Shown here piece by piece: positions 9,098 to 18,116 of a DNA stretch of 64,000 nt. Within the stretch, counting starts at the first letter, position 1. The number at the start of each line of letters is the position of its first letter. The stretch is from assembly GCA_021324735.1 (NCBI GenBank), contig JAJPIO010000017.1, forward strand, positions 1 through 64,000, written 5' to 3'. The notes beneath the pieces were generated by a model. It was not told where the DNA came from, made no database searches, and was given only the letters and a program-made list of their open reading frames with translations. Made by a program: the position numbers and the translations under genes. Source of the DNA: Bacteroidota bacterium. Its GTDB lineage: Bacteria; Bacteroidota; Ignavibacteria; Palsa-1295.

Positions 9098-9967
9098 ATG
9101 AGTACAGTACGTTTTACGCTCTTCTTTTGCCTGTTTATAACGTTGGCGGGTGTTACGCATGCTCAGAACGACTCGACCAATTGGCATGCGATCGAAGAGG
9201 TCTTTGAGCGTCCCGGTACGATCCAGGATCAATATTTTAAGATCAGTTTTCCTCGAAGCGATCTATACGTTACGATCGACGGCGTGCAGATCGCGCCGGC
9301 CTTAGCGCTTACCTCGTGGTTCGGCTTTATGCCGAATGGCTCGGATGTAATGATGATGGGTGACCTTGTGCTGACAGAGAGCGAAGTGCCTGCGGTGGAA
9401 TCCAAACTTGAAGAACAAGGTCTTCAAATTACTGCTCTTCACAATCACCTTATCGGTGAATCGCCTGCCGTTAAATACGTACACATTGAAGGTAGTGGCG
9501 AAGCAACGACGGTTGCCAGGAAACTACGGTCAGTGCTGGCACTTACAGGTACACCAATGACTACCACCATGCCCCCGAGCGATGGGACGGATTGGTCGAT
9601 GGTAGAATCGATCATTGGTGTAAAGGGCCAGGTAAAAGGTCACGTATTACAAATGTCTCTTCCGCGTGCACAGAAAGTTACAGAGAATGAGATGGAAATT
9701 CCTCCATTTCTCGGTACGGCAACGGCTCTCAATTTTGAGATGATCGGAGATAAGACCGCCACAACCGGAGATTTCGTATTGATCGCCAGTGAAGTAAATC
9801 CTGTTGTCACGGCTTTAAGAGATAACGGTATCATTGTTACGGCGATACATAACCATATGTTCAATGAGTCGCCGCGGCTTTTTATGCTTCATTTTTGGGC
9901 GTATGGAGCTCTCACGGAAGTCGCACACGGCCTTCGCACGGCACTCGATAGAGTAGATCTAAAGTAA
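9098..9967 (+). CDS. Exported DUF1259 (LppY/LpqO-like) protein
   Basis: 289 residues. The signal peptide ends at about residue 23 (THAQ). The rest holds two similar halves, each a DUF1259-like unit: the second repeats the pattern of the first, with an ALTSWFGF/ATALNFEM strand, then GD(L/F)VL, then ITA(L/I)HNH with MF/LIGESP. The two HNH(L/M) motifs are the obvious candidate metal-binding or active sites. Function of the family is unknown. The frame opens at 9050, just after the tRNA, but ATG 9098 gives the proper signal peptide. No operon partner is evident. Confidence 0.8.
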   Translation: MSTVRFTLFFCLFITLAGVTHAQNDSTNWHAIEEVFERPGTIQDQYFKISFPRSDLYVTIDGVQIAPALALTSWFGFMPNGSDVMMMGDLVLTESEVPAVESKLEEQGLQITALHNHLIGESPAVKYVHIEGSGEATTVARKLRSVLALTGTPMTTTMPPSDGTDWSMVESIIGVKGQVKGHVLQMSLPRAQKVTENEMEIPPFLGTATALNFEMIGDKTATTGDFVLIASEVNPVVTALRDNGIIVTAIHNHMFNESPRLFMLHFWAYGALTEVAHGLRTALDRVDLK

Positions 9968-10211
9968 TGCGACCGCAAAGCTCATCCTTTTGGGAAGCGA
10001 TCGAGAATAATAAAAAGTGTAGCACAATACTTGATGGATGATTTGCTGGTAGCCAGTATTATTTATACCAATATATACGGCCCGCCATTTGTCAACTCTT
10101 CAGTATTGTTATTGAAGCGTTTGCCTTGCGGTTTCGACGTTTGCGCAAACGGATGAATTTTGAAGCGTGAAGATAGTGTTTGCTTGCTTTCGATAATCTT
10201 ACCATATTTTG

Positions 10212-11078
10212 ATGACCCGTGTAGTCTTTTTCTTTCTTCTTCTATCGGTGTGCTCGCAGGCGTATGCACAAAAGATCGATTCAACCGGACGACGGATCGA
10301 TAGTACCACGCAGGTTCACCTGCAGGCAACATCGAAAGGCCATATCATGTGGCATGATTTCAAGGAGAGTGTCTATGATGGCGGCCAGTACATCGAGCGA
10401 CCATTGCATTGGAATCTTCGAGAATGGCTCATCATCGGGACCGTCGGTGGTGTAACTGCACTTTTTACCGGCGTGGATGATAATATTGCGCGCGGGTTCT
10501 TTCAGAGAAATCAAAGTTCAGTCGGCGATGCCATAGCGACCGTCGGCAATTTTTATGGTAGTGGTATTCCTACGATCATTACCGGATTGGGACTCTATGG
10601 AATTGGTTTAGAGACTGATAACTCGAAGGTCCGAGTTATGGGTCGGCACGTTATTCAGTCCTTCGCCTATGCGGGTCTTACAACGACTGCGATCAAGATA
10701 TTGATCGGCCGTGAACGACCGTTTAATGGCAGCGGTCCAGATGTATTCCATGGATTTTCGCTAAAGAATGCCTGGAATTCACTTCCATCGGGGCATGCCA
10801 CGGTCGCTTGCGCTCTTTCATCGACTCTTGCTGCTGAAATAGATAATCCGTACGTAACTGCCGGGCTTTACGCCTTAGTCGGTACAACGGTGTTCGGGCG
10901 TCTTTATACCGATAACCATTGGCTAAGTGATACATTTTTAGGTGGTGTGATCGGCTCCGTTGCAGGGTACTGGGTTGCCGCGGAAGTTGAACATTACGAT
11001 ACCAACCAGAATAGCAAAGAAACGGGGTTTGTAATAGAACCCGGTATCGGAAATATTACTTTTGCATACCGTTGGTAG
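10212..11078 (+). CDS. PAP2-family membrane phosphatase
   Basis: 288 residues with a signal peptide ending near AYAQ. The three phosphatase signatures are present: K-x6-RP (KILIGRERP), PSGH (in LPSGHATVAC) and R-x5-H-x3-D (RLYTDNHWLSD). The fold is type-2 phosphatidic acid phosphatase. Likely substrates are lipid phosphates such as undecaprenyl pyrophosphate or phosphatidate at the periplasmic face. ATG 10212 is preferred to the TTG just before it. A 22-bp gap to crcB suggests possible co-transcription. Exact substrate unknown. Confidence 0.88.
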   Translation: MTRVVFFFLLLSVCSQAYAQKIDSTGRRIDSTTQVHLQATSKGHIMWHDFKESVYDGGQYIERPLHWNLREWLIIGTVGGVTALFTGVDDNIARGFFQRNQSSVGDAIATVGNFYGSGIPTIITGLGLYGIGLETDNSKVRVMGRHVIQSFAYAGLTTTAIKILIGRERPFNGSGPDVFHGFSLKNAWNSLPSGHATVACALSSTLAAEIDNPYVTAGLYALVGTTVFGRLYTDNHWLSDTFLGGVIGSVAGYWVAAEVEHYDTNQNSKETGFVIEPGIGNITFAYRW

Positions 11079-11099
11079 CAAAAAGGATCTCGGCCTGAG

Positions 11100-11474
11100 T
11101 TGAAAAATTATCTTTTTTTGATCGTTGGCGGAGCGACTGGTGTTGCACTCCGCTATGCACTTGGCGTGTGGATCTCGGAATGGAATACCTCCCTGTTCCC
11201 GTGGGCGACGCTTGCTATTAACGTTACTGGATCGCTTGCGCTCGGATTTTTAATGCGCTATCTTACCGGGACAGCATCGTCTCCTGCAATGCGCCTGATG
11301 CTAACGACGGGATTTTGTGGCGGATATACTACGATGAGTACGTTCTCGTACGAGTTAGTTACGCTGTTTACCGAACGGCAATACGGACTGGCCTTCGCAT
11401 ACTTGGGAGCAACGATCGTCCTTGCACCGCTTGCTACCTTACTGGGCTTTGCACTCGCTGAATTCGCGCTCTGA
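11100..11474 (+). CDS. crcB: Fluoride channel CrcB/FluC
   Basis: 124 residues with four hydrophobic segments, the standard length. Family signatures are visible: GGATGVALRYALG at the N-terminus, the N-T-G of INVTGSLALGFL, and GFCGGYTTMSTFSYE with the Phe/Thr pore residues. CrcB/Fluc dimers are dual-topology channels that release F-. The start is a TTG, and no better start exists. The next gene encodes a DUF190 protein 4 nt downstream, a common partner. No fluoride riboswitch could be recognised upstream. Confidence 0.92.
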   Translation: MKNYLFLIVGGATGVALRYALGVWISEWNTSLFPWATLAINVTGSLALGFLMRYLTGTASSPAMRLMLTTGFCGGYTTMSTFSYELVTLFTERQYGLAFAYLGATIVLAPLATLLGFALAEFAL

Positions 11475-11478
11475 TACA

Positions 11479-11853
11479 ATGGAAGCATTTACAAAGAACG
11501 ACCCCAATGACCCATGGCAGCTAATGCGCATCTTTATTGGAGAATCCGATAAAGCCGCTCATGGTAAATATCATGGCAAACCACTATGGGAAGCGCTGCT
11601 CAGTGATTTTCGAGAGCGAGGATTAGCGGGATGCACGGTAGTTCGAGCGATCGCCGGGTTTGGAGCGAGTGCGAAGGCGAGAAATATCTTGTCGGAATAT
11701 TTATCGAGCGATTTGCCGATCATTATCGAGGTGGTTGATAAACAATCGAAGATTCGCTCGATCATGCCCGATCTCGATGAGATGCTTGATGGTGGAATGG
11801 TGACGCTGGAAAAGGTAGAGGTGGCACTCTATCGCCCCAGTACTAAGAGCTAA
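11479..11853 (+). CDS. DUF190 protein (CrcB partner)
   Basis: 124 residues. LMRIFIGESDK, followed by GKPLWEALLSDFRERGLAGCTVVRAIAGFG, is the DUF190 signature; the fold is PII-like in known relatives. The frame is open from 11422 inside crcB, but ATG 11479 gives the family N-terminus and sits 4 nt after the crcB stop. Genome neighbourhood in many bacteria links DUF190 with CrcB, so a role in fluoride sensing or channel control is likely but unproven. The 3' end overlaps the convergent MFS gene by 11 bp. Confidence 0.88.
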   Translation: MEAFTKNDPNDPWQLMRIFIGESDKAAHGKYHGKPLWEALLSDFRERGLAGCTVVRAIAGFGASAKARNILSEYLSSDLPIIIEVVDKQSKIRSIMPDLDEMLDGGMVTLEKVEVALYRPSTKS

Positions 11854-13144
11854 CTGCTGGCACACGTTTGCGCAGAAGCGCAAAGGACATTGTGAAAACA
11901 ATAAAGACGAGACCGGCTGGAATACAAAAGATCGCTCCATGCAAATGAGCAAATAGTGCTCCACCCACGAGCAAGCCGCAAATGCTTGCCAGGCTTCCGG
12001 CGCTGTTGCCGATACCCTGAATGTATCCCTGATTTTCTTCCCCGGCGTGGTTTGACAGCAGCGATAGAAACGATGGCCACATGAGTCCATTGCCAAGTGC
12101 ATAGAGTACGGCTGCAAGATATGCCATTGCCGTATTGGGAACGAGTAAAGCCAGGTAGCTTAGCACGACAATGAACGTACCCCATATCGTGAGTGCTTCG
12201 GCCGAGACACTTTGATTGAGCCAGGAAAGGATCGGTCCTTCTGTGAGCACAATGACGATACTGAGTACCGAAAAGAACGCACCCATTTCACCGGTACTCC
12301 AGTGCAATGTTTCGGTGCCATAGAGTGGCATGGCAGCTACGAACATACTGAAAGCGAGAAAGAAGACGAAGTATATAGCGATTAAAATGGGAATGCCTTC
12401 GAGCTTGAACGCACCTTTTAGCGTCATTCGCTCAGGTTTCTCCGCTTTGTAACATTCTTTCGATGAGCGGCCGAGATTTTTACCGAGGCCCTGATCGAAC
12501 GCTTCGTGGGATGGCCTCGGACGCGATTCGGGGAGTTTCCAGACGATCAGGACGAGAGCAATAATGGTCGTTGCAAGAGCGGCCACGACAGGCAACGTCA
12601 GGCCGTATACTGTTTCTGCAAGGACGCCCGCTAATGCGGGCCCAATGACAAAGCCGAGGTTTGCAGCGACGCCGAGTTTCCCGAAATCTGCTTTACGCTC
12701 TTCCTGCGTCGTAATGTCGGCAAGGTAAGCGTTTGCAACAGAGATATCGCCGGCAGTAAGTCCATCAATAGCCCGAGCAACGAAGAGTAGCGCAAGCGGC
12801 ACTGTGATAATGGTCAGTCCTAAGGTATTATCGGAAAAGGAGACGAGATTTGAAACTGGGAGATAAAGGGCGATCAGGAAAAGGGTCCAACCCAGGGCGG
12901 AGCCCAGACTGCTAACAAAGAGGATCTTCTTACGGCCGTATCTATCGGAAAGCCGGCCAAGGATCGGAGAGCCCAGTAATTCGAACGCCGAATACGTCGC
13001 TCCCACGGCTCCGTATAGGAATTCGTTACCACGAAATTGATGGACCATATAGACGAGCGAGGGCAGGACGATCGAGTAGCCGAGCGTCCCAATAAAATTG
13101 ACGACAAGCAGCGGTAATATGGAAATTTTCCGATTTGACGACAT
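11843..13144 (-). CDS. MFS efflux transporter (TetA/tetracycline-type subfamily)
   Basis: About 433 residues with 12 predicted membrane segments. MFS motif A is clear in the 2-3 loop (GRLSDRYGRKK), and the fourth to fifth segments carry the RAIDGLTAGDISVANAYLAD pattern of multidrug/TetA-like drug:H+ antiporters. A cytoplasmic loop at the middle contains a Cys and several charged residues. The upstream frame reaches 13207, but ATG 13144 starts directly at the first membrane segment. Substrate unknown. It is transcribed alone, divergent from mce. Confidence 0.85.
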   Translation of the reverse strand: MSSNRKISILPLLVVNFIGTLGYSIVLPSLVYMVHQFRGNEFLYGAVGATYSAFELLGSPILGRLSDRYGRKKILFVSSLGSALGWTLFLIALYLPVSNLVSFSDNTLGLTIITVPLALLFVARAIDGLTAGDISVANAYLADITTQEERKADFGKLGVAANLGFVIGPALAGVLAETVYGLTLPVVAALATTIIALVLIVWKLPESRPRPSHEAFDQGLGKNLGRSSKECYKAEKPERMTLKGAFKLEGIPILIAIYFVFFLAFSMFVAAMPLYGTETLHWSTGEMGAFFSVLSIVIVLTEGPILSWLNQSVSAEALTIWGTFIVVLSYLALLVPNTAMAYLAAVLYALGNGLMWPSFLSLLSNHAGEENQGYIQGIGNSAGSLASICGLLVGGALFAHLHGAIFCIPAGLVFIVFTMSFALLRKRVPAVSS

Positions 13145-13225
13145 AATGGCTAAAACTGCTACGAAGATACTCATTTCAGCCCGTAGCGGCTTCAATCCTT
13201 CCGGCAAAATCGCTGTTGACGGCTA

Positions 13226-13630
13226 ATGATGAAGATTTCTCATGTAGGAATTGCTGTACGCGATCTGGCTGCTGCAGAAGCGATATTCAAGAAGCTGTTA
13301 GAGGATGATCGCGTACATCATGAAGAGGTCGCAGACCAGAAGGTGCGTATCGCGTCCTTCGAACTTGGAGATAGTCGGATCGAGCTTACCCAGCCGACCG
13401 AATCCGATTCTCCAATTTCCAAATTTTTGGAGAAGCGGGGAGAGGGCATTCACCATCTTGCGTTTGAAGTGGAAGATGTTGCCGCAGAGCTTGCCAGGTT
13501 AAAAGCGAAAGGGTTCGAGCTTATTGACGAAACGCCCCGACCTGGCTCGCATCATACACGTATTGCTTTTCTTCATCCAAGATCGACGAACGGAGTTCTC
13601 ATTGAATTGTGCCAGAAGGAGGACCATTGA
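13226..13630 (+). CDS. mce: Methylmalonyl-CoA epimerase
   Basis: 134 residues, full length for the family. The glyoxalase/VOC fold carries metal-ligand motifs at ISHVGIAV, GIHHLAFEV and VLIEL, and the EKRGEGIHH segment that marks methylmalonyl-CoA epimerases. It converts (S)- and (R)-methylmalonyl-CoA for the succinyl-CoA to propionyl-CoA route; the mutase is not in the window. Two adjacent ATGs start it. Its last codons hold the ribosome-binding site of uvrC, so the two genes are coupled. Confidence 0.9.
   Translation: MMKISHVGIAVRDLAAAEAIFKKLLEDDRVHHEEVADQKVRIASFELGDSRIELTQPTESDSPISKFLEKRGEGIHHLAFEVEDVAAELARLKAKGFELIDETPRPGSHHTRIAFLHPRSTNGVLIELCQKEDH
13616..13622 (+). promoter_or_regulatory. 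Strong ribosome-binding site deciding the uvrC start
   Basis: AAGGAGG, 4 nt before the TTG at 13627, which overlaps the mce stop TGA (13628-13630). This is the best Shine-Dalgarno site noticed in the window. It favours TTG 13627 over GTG 13609 or ATG 13651. Confidence 0.7.
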
Positions 13631-15738
13631 GTTCTGGCAATTCGGTACCGATGGACGACCTGCATTCGCCCAACCATTTGGGCAATACGTCGCCTAATTC
13701 GGACGAGTTTGATTTCGTCCCATTTCACGATGACGAACTCGAACAAGAAGAAGATGCGATCGACATTGCATCGAACGGTACCCATATTCAGCTTGCCGTT
13801 ACCGTCGATGATCTGACGCTCGAATCGAAGCTGGAATCCCTGCCTAAGGACCCAGGCGTATATCAATTCAAGAATGCCGCCGGTCGCGTGATCTATGTTG
13901 GTAAGGCAAAGGTATTGCGCAACCGGGTGCGCTCCTATTTTCAGAATTACCGTCGAGGAGTCGGCGATGCCAAACTTCGGGCACTGGTAACGAAGATCGC
14001 TGATGTTGAAGTAATACTTACGGATAGTGACGTCGAAGCGCTTATTCTTGAGAATACCCTCATTAAGAAATTAAAGCCTCGCTATAATGTCAATCTCAAA
14101 GACGACAAGACGTATCCTTACGTCGTAGTGACGAATGAGCCATATCCTCGAGTGTTCGCAACTCGGCGTAAGATACGAGACGGCTCAAAATATTTTGGTC
14201 CGTATACGGAAGCAGGCTACTTGCGATATTTACTAAAGACACTTCGCGATATATTTCCTATCCGTACATGCGACTATTACATCGACGAACAACTGATCTT
14301 ACGTGGTAAAGTAAAAGTTTGTCTCGAATATCATATCAAAAAGTGCGAAGGACCGTGTGAAGGTTTGGTCAGCCAGGAGCATTACCGGTCGATGATCGAA
14401 AAAGTACGCAAGTTACTCTCTGGCCGCACACGCGAGGTCGAGCAATCGCTCAAGGCTGATATGCAGCGGCTTTCCGAGGAAATGCGCTTCGAAGATGCTG
14501 CCAAAGTTCGCGATCAGTTGCAGCTACTTCAGGACTATGTAAGTAAGCAAAAAGTGGTCGGGGAAGAGGAGATCGATCGCGATATTTTTGCTTTGGCTCA
14601 TGAAGATGACGATGCTTGTGGTATTGTTTTTAAAGTGCGCGATGGCAAACTCATTGGCAAGCAGCATTTCTTTTTTTCGAACATCGAGGGGAAGGCAGAC
14701 ACAGAAATTCTCGCCGCGTTGATCGAGCAGTTTTATTCTATCACCGATTATATTCCGGAAGAGATACTGCTTCCATTAGAATTGGAAGATGAAGACACCT
14801 TATCGGCCTGGCTTGGCCGACGTGCCCGCGAGCTTTCGGTAGATGAAGAAGCGGGAGCAATGAAACCTCCCAAATTGGTCCACCCGAAGATCGGTGAAAA
14901 GGCGAAACTTATGGAGATGGTACGAGCGAATGCTCGTTTCCTACTCGGGGAGATCAAGCTTCAAAAAATGAAGGAAGCCGATCACATTCCCCACGTGCTC
15001 AAAGCATTGGAGCGAGACCTTCATCTTAAAAAGCCGCCGCGCCGCATCGAATGCTTTGATAACTCTCATTTGCAAGGTAGTGAATATGTAAGTTCGATGG
15101 TCGTTTTTGTCGATGGAAAGCCGAAGAAATCGGAATATAGGAAATATCGTATTCGCTCGGTCGAAGGCAACGATGATTTTGCTGCAATGCGGGAAGTAGT
15201 AAAGCGCCGATATGCCCGTGCGCTTAACGAAAAGACAGAATTGCCCGATCTCATCGTTATTGATGGCGGCAAGGGGCAGCTTTCCAGTGCGTATGAAGTA
15301 CTTACGGAATTGCAGCTAACAGATATTCCGGCGTTTGGTCTTGCAAAACGTTTAGAGGAGTTGTATCCGGTCGGTTCTCCCGACCCACTCGTGCTTCCTC
15401 GTTCTTCGAGCAGCCTACGAGTGTTGCAGCATATCCGGGATGAGGCACATCGTTTTGCTATCACGTACCATCGCCAGCTTCGCGAAAAGCGAACAATACA
15501 AACAGAACTTACGGAGATTCCCGGCGTCGGCAAAAAAACTGCGATCAAGCTTCTCGAGCGCTTTGGCTCTGTGGAAGGAGTAAAGGTAGCATCGGAACCG
15601 GAATTAGTGACTGCGATCGGGCTAAAAGCGATGAAGGCTGTCGTAAATTATTTCAAAGACAAAGCTCTCCAGGAGTCGGCGAACGACGATGAGAATCAGG
15701 AAGCAGAGAACGATAGTGGTGTTGAGGTGATCGAGTGA
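13627..15738 (+). CDS. uvrC: Excinuclease ABC subunit C
   Basis: About 703 residues. Domains in order: an unusual acidic N-terminal extension of about 65 residues (DEFDFVPFHDDELEQEED), a GIY-YIG nuclease (LPKDPGVYQF, then VIYVGKAKVLRNRVRSYF), a Cys-rich stretch (CLEYHIKKCEGPCEG), a UVR motif (EEMRFEDAAKVRDQL), the RNase-H-like second nuclease (CFDNSHLQGSEYVSSMVVF), and a C-terminal helix-hairpin-helix (IPGVGKKTAIKLLERFGS). It makes both incisions in nucleotide excision repair with UvrA and UvrB. It overlaps mce and tsaD by a few bases, so translation is coupled. The extension is absent from typical UvrC; if translation starts at ATG 13651 it is 8 residues shorter. Confidence 0.95.
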   Translation: MSSGNSVPMDDLHSPNHLGNTSPNSDEFDFVPFHDDELEQEEDAIDIASNGTHIQLAVTVDDLTLESKLESLPKDPGVYQFKNAAGRVIYVGKAKVLRNRVRSYFQNYRRGVGDAKLRALVTKIADVEVILTDSDVEALILENTLIKKLKPRYNVNLKDDKTYPYVVVTNEPYPRVFATRRKIRDGSKYFGPYTEAGYLRYLLKTLRDIFPIRTCDYYIDEQLILRGKVKVCLEYHIKKCEGPCEGLVSQEHYRSMIEKVRKLLSGRTREVEQSLKADMQRLSEEMRFEDAAKVRDQLQLLQDYVSKQKVVGEEEIDRDIFALAHEDDDACGIVFKVRDGKLIGKQHFFFSNIEGKADTEILAALIEQFYSITDYIPEEILLPLELEDEDTLSAWLGRRARELSVDEEAGAMKPPKLVHPKIGEKAKLMEMVRANARFLLGEIKLQKMKEADHIPHVLKALERDLHLKKPPRRIECFDNSHLQGSEYVSSMVVFVDGKPKKSEYRKYRIRSVEGNDDFAAMREVVKRRYARALNEKTELPDLIVIDGGKGQLSSAYEVLTELQLTDIPAFGLAKRLEELYPVGSPDPLVLPRSSSSLRVLQHIRDEAHRFAITYHRQLREKRTIQTELTEIPGVGKKTAIKLLERFGSVEGVKVASEPELVTAIGLKAMKAVVNYFKDKALQESANDDENQEAENDSGVEVIE

Positions 15739-16778
15739 CAAGCGACGCGTATACTCTCGGTAATGCCACGATCCTTGGTATAGAAAGTTCGTGCGACGAA
15801 ACCAGTGCCGCTATACTCCAAAATGGAGATCTCAGATCTGTGGTCGTTTCGTCTCAATTTTTTCACGATAAGTTTGGAGGCGTGGTACCGGAGCTTGCTT
15901 CCAGAGCACACGTCCGGAGCATGATGCCGATCGTACGAGAGGCTTTTTCCCGGGCTGGGATTTCAAGCAATGATTTAACGGCGGTTGCCATAACCTATGC
16001 GCCGGGGCTTATGGGGTCTCTCTTAGTAGGCCTCAATTTTGCAAAAGGGTTATCGCTCGGCCTGAATATTCCACTCATTGCGGTACATCATATCGAAGCG
16101 CATATTTTTAGTGCGCTATTGGAATCGGAAAAACCGTCTCTTCCCTTCATTGCACTTATTGTTTCGGGTGGTCACACCTTGCTGCTCTGCGTTCGCGACG
16201 TAGGCTCCTATGAATTCCTTGGTGAGACGCTCGATGATGCCGCCGGCGAAGCATTCGATAAGGTTGGCAAAATGTTAGGACTCGAATATCCGGCGGGACC
16301 TCAAATCGATGCGATGTCAAAAGAGGGAAACCCGGAGTTCGTAAAATTTCCGCGAGCTCTTCTCGGCGAATCCAATTATGATTTTAGCTTTAGTGGTATT
16401 AAAACGTCGGTACTTTATTGGCTTAAAAAGCAATCGGATGTGACCGTGGAAATGCGGCGTGACATTGCAGCCTCATTTCAACGCGCGATGGTCGATGTGC
16501 TGGTATCGAAGGCAGTGCAAGCCGCCAAGGCTCACTCGGTCCGCGATATTGTTTGTGCCGGAGGAGTTAGCGCCAATTCGGAATTGCGCGAACGATTTAA
16601 AAACGAATGTACCAGACATGGTATGCGTTTTTTCGTACCACGACCTCTTTTTTCTACCGATAATGCTGCGATGATCGCAATGCTTGGCGCTTTAAAGCTC
16701 GAGCGCGGGCATATTGCCGATCTTTCACTCACTGCCATGCCTCGCGTTCCATTAGCCGAGCGCCCAATTGTTGAATAA
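15735..16778 (+). CDS. tsaD: tRNA N6-threonylcarbamoyladenosine transferase
   Basis: 347 residues, normal length. LGIESSCDETSAAI opens the Kae1/TsaD fold; the metal site HHIEAH is at about residue 118, followed by IVSGGHT and the DDAAGEAFDKV motif; GGVSANSELR lies near the end. With TsaB/TsaC/TsaE it forms t6A37 in ANN-decoding tRNAs in the cytoplasm. The start is GTG 15735, overlapping the uvrC stop by 4 nt. Confidence 0.97.
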   Translation: MTSDAYTLGNATILGIESSCDETSAAILQNGDLRSVVVSSQFFHDKFGGVVPELASRAHVRSMMPIVREAFSRAGISSNDLTAVAITYAPGLMGSLLVGLNFAKGLSLGLNIPLIAVHHIEAHIFSALLESEKPSLPFIALIVSGGHTLLLCVRDVGSYEFLGETLDDAAGEAFDKVGKMLGLEYPAGPQIDAMSKEGNPEFVKFPRALLGESNYDFSFSGIKTSVLYWLKKQSDVTVEMRRDIAASFQRAMVDVLVSKAVQAAKAHSVRDIVCAGGVSANSELRERFKNECTRHGMRFFVPRPLFSTDNAAMIAMLGALKLERGHIADLSLTAMPRVPLAERPIVE

Positions 16779-16780
16779 AC

Positions 16781-18055
16781 ATGAGCCCCCAAAGCCTATA
16801 CGGTCACATAGTCGAAGTATTTTCCGAATTTCGGAAAAATCCTATCATCCCTGCGGACCTCATCATTCGCCGTTTTTTTCAGGATCGGCGGTATTTGGGC
16901 GCGAAAGATCGCCGGTTCATTGCTGACACCTATTTTGGTACGATTAAAAATTGGCGACGACTGGAAGCGCTTGTTGAAAATAGCTATGACGATAAAGTCA
17001 TAACTTCCGATCGCGTAGTTGCTGCTTATGCGATCGTATTCGGGGGCCAATCGCCAGATCAGGTTGCCACTCAATTTTCAAAGTACTCCTTATCTTTGGA
17101 CGCACTGAAGGTCATTGCTGATCCCTCCCAAGAAGAGGATCGCTTAAGCACCTATTCAAACTTTGAACGACTTGGAATACTCTATTCCTTTCCAACATGG
17201 TTCGTTAAGAGGATCGCGGAAGAATATGCGGAGTTGAATACGGAAAGCATACTGGAAGCCTTGAACGGCGAAGCACCGACCGCATTGCGAGCCAATACTC
17301 TTTTTACAACGCGGGAAAAGCTTCGTGAAGAGCTTGCTAAGCAAAACTGTGAAACGACGTTCTCGACGATCGCGGAAAATGCTCTTGTACTGACCAAACG
17401 CACTAATGTATTCGGATTCGACTCGTTCCGTCGCGGTGAGTTTGAGGTGCAAGATGAAGGTAGCCAACTTGTAGCTCCCTTCGCGCAGATCCATAAGACT
17501 GCAATCAAAGTATTAGACGCGTGTGCTGGTGCCGGCGGTAAAACGCTGCATTTTTCGACGTTGCTAAAGAACCGAGGAGAGATATTTGCAACCGATGCCG
17601 ATGACTCAAAATTAGATGAACTCTCGAAACGACTGCGCCGCAGCGGATCGCAAAATGTTCGCATTGTCAAGAACGATGAACGGGAGAAACGCCTGGGACC
17701 TGATAAGGAAGGATGGTTCGACCTCGTCTTACTCGATGTGCCGTGCACGGGAACAGGGACGTTGCGCAGGAATCCCGGCATAAAATGGGTCCTTACCGAA
17801 AGAATGCTTGAAGAACTCGTGCATAAGCAGCGTTCGATCCTCGAGGAGAATCTCCGTTTTGTTAAACCCGGTGGCGTACTGCTCTATGCAACCTGCTCGT
17901 TGCTGAAAGAAGAAGGTGAACGGCAAATCGACTGGTTTACCGCGAAATACCTCGAATTCTTCGTAGAAGATCTTCTTCGGACTCGACCCGTAGAGCTTGC
18001 CTGTGATGGCTTTTTTGTGGCTCGATTACGCCGCAATGTGGCCAAAACGGCTTGA
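16781..18055 (+). CDS. rsmB: 16S rRNA m5C methyltransferase, RsmB/Sun family
   Basis: 424 residues. The N-terminal third is a NusB-like helical RNA-binding domain. The Rossmann methyltransferase follows, with VLDACAGAGGKT as SAM motif I, DVPCTGTGTLRRNP with the release Cys in motif IV, and YATCSLLKEE with the catalytic Cys in motif VI. RsmB methylates C967 of 16S rRNA in E. coli, but other members of this group have other targets. It starts 2 nt after the tsaD stop in the same run of genes. Confidence 0.88.
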   Translation: MSPQSLYGHIVEVFSEFRKNPIIPADLIIRRFFQDRRYLGAKDRRFIADTYFGTIKNWRRLEALVENSYDDKVITSDRVVAAYAIVFGGQSPDQVATQFSKYSLSLDALKVIADPSQEEDRLSTYSNFERLGILYSFPTWFVKRIAEEYAELNTESILEALNGEAPTALRANTLFTTREKLREELAKQNCETTFSTIAENALVLTKRTNVFGFDSFRRGEFEVQDEGSQLVAPFAQIHKTAIKVLDACAGAGGKTLHFSTLLKNRGEIFATDADDSKLDELSKRLRRSGSQNVRIVKNDEREKRLGPDKEGWFDLVLLDVPCTGTGTLRRNPGIKWVLTERMLEELVHKQRSILEENLRFVKPGGVLLYATCSLLKEEGERQIDWFTAKYLEFFVEDLLRTRPVELACDGFFVARLRRNVAKTA

Positions 18056-18116
18056 AACGTGGCAGAATTCTTATTGTCAGACGGGCTGTTCTTGGTATAG
18101 CCTCAAGCTTCTGTCT

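Noticed and set aside
10020-10211. Fluoride riboswitch upstream of the PAP2/crcB genes
   Set aside because: No GG-rich pseudoknot pattern of the crcB motif could be found by reading; a covariance-model search would be needed for a firm answer.
10063-10332. 89-codon open frame on the minus strand over the start of the PAP2 gene
   Set aside because: It overlaps the PAP2 signal peptide and has no recognisable features.
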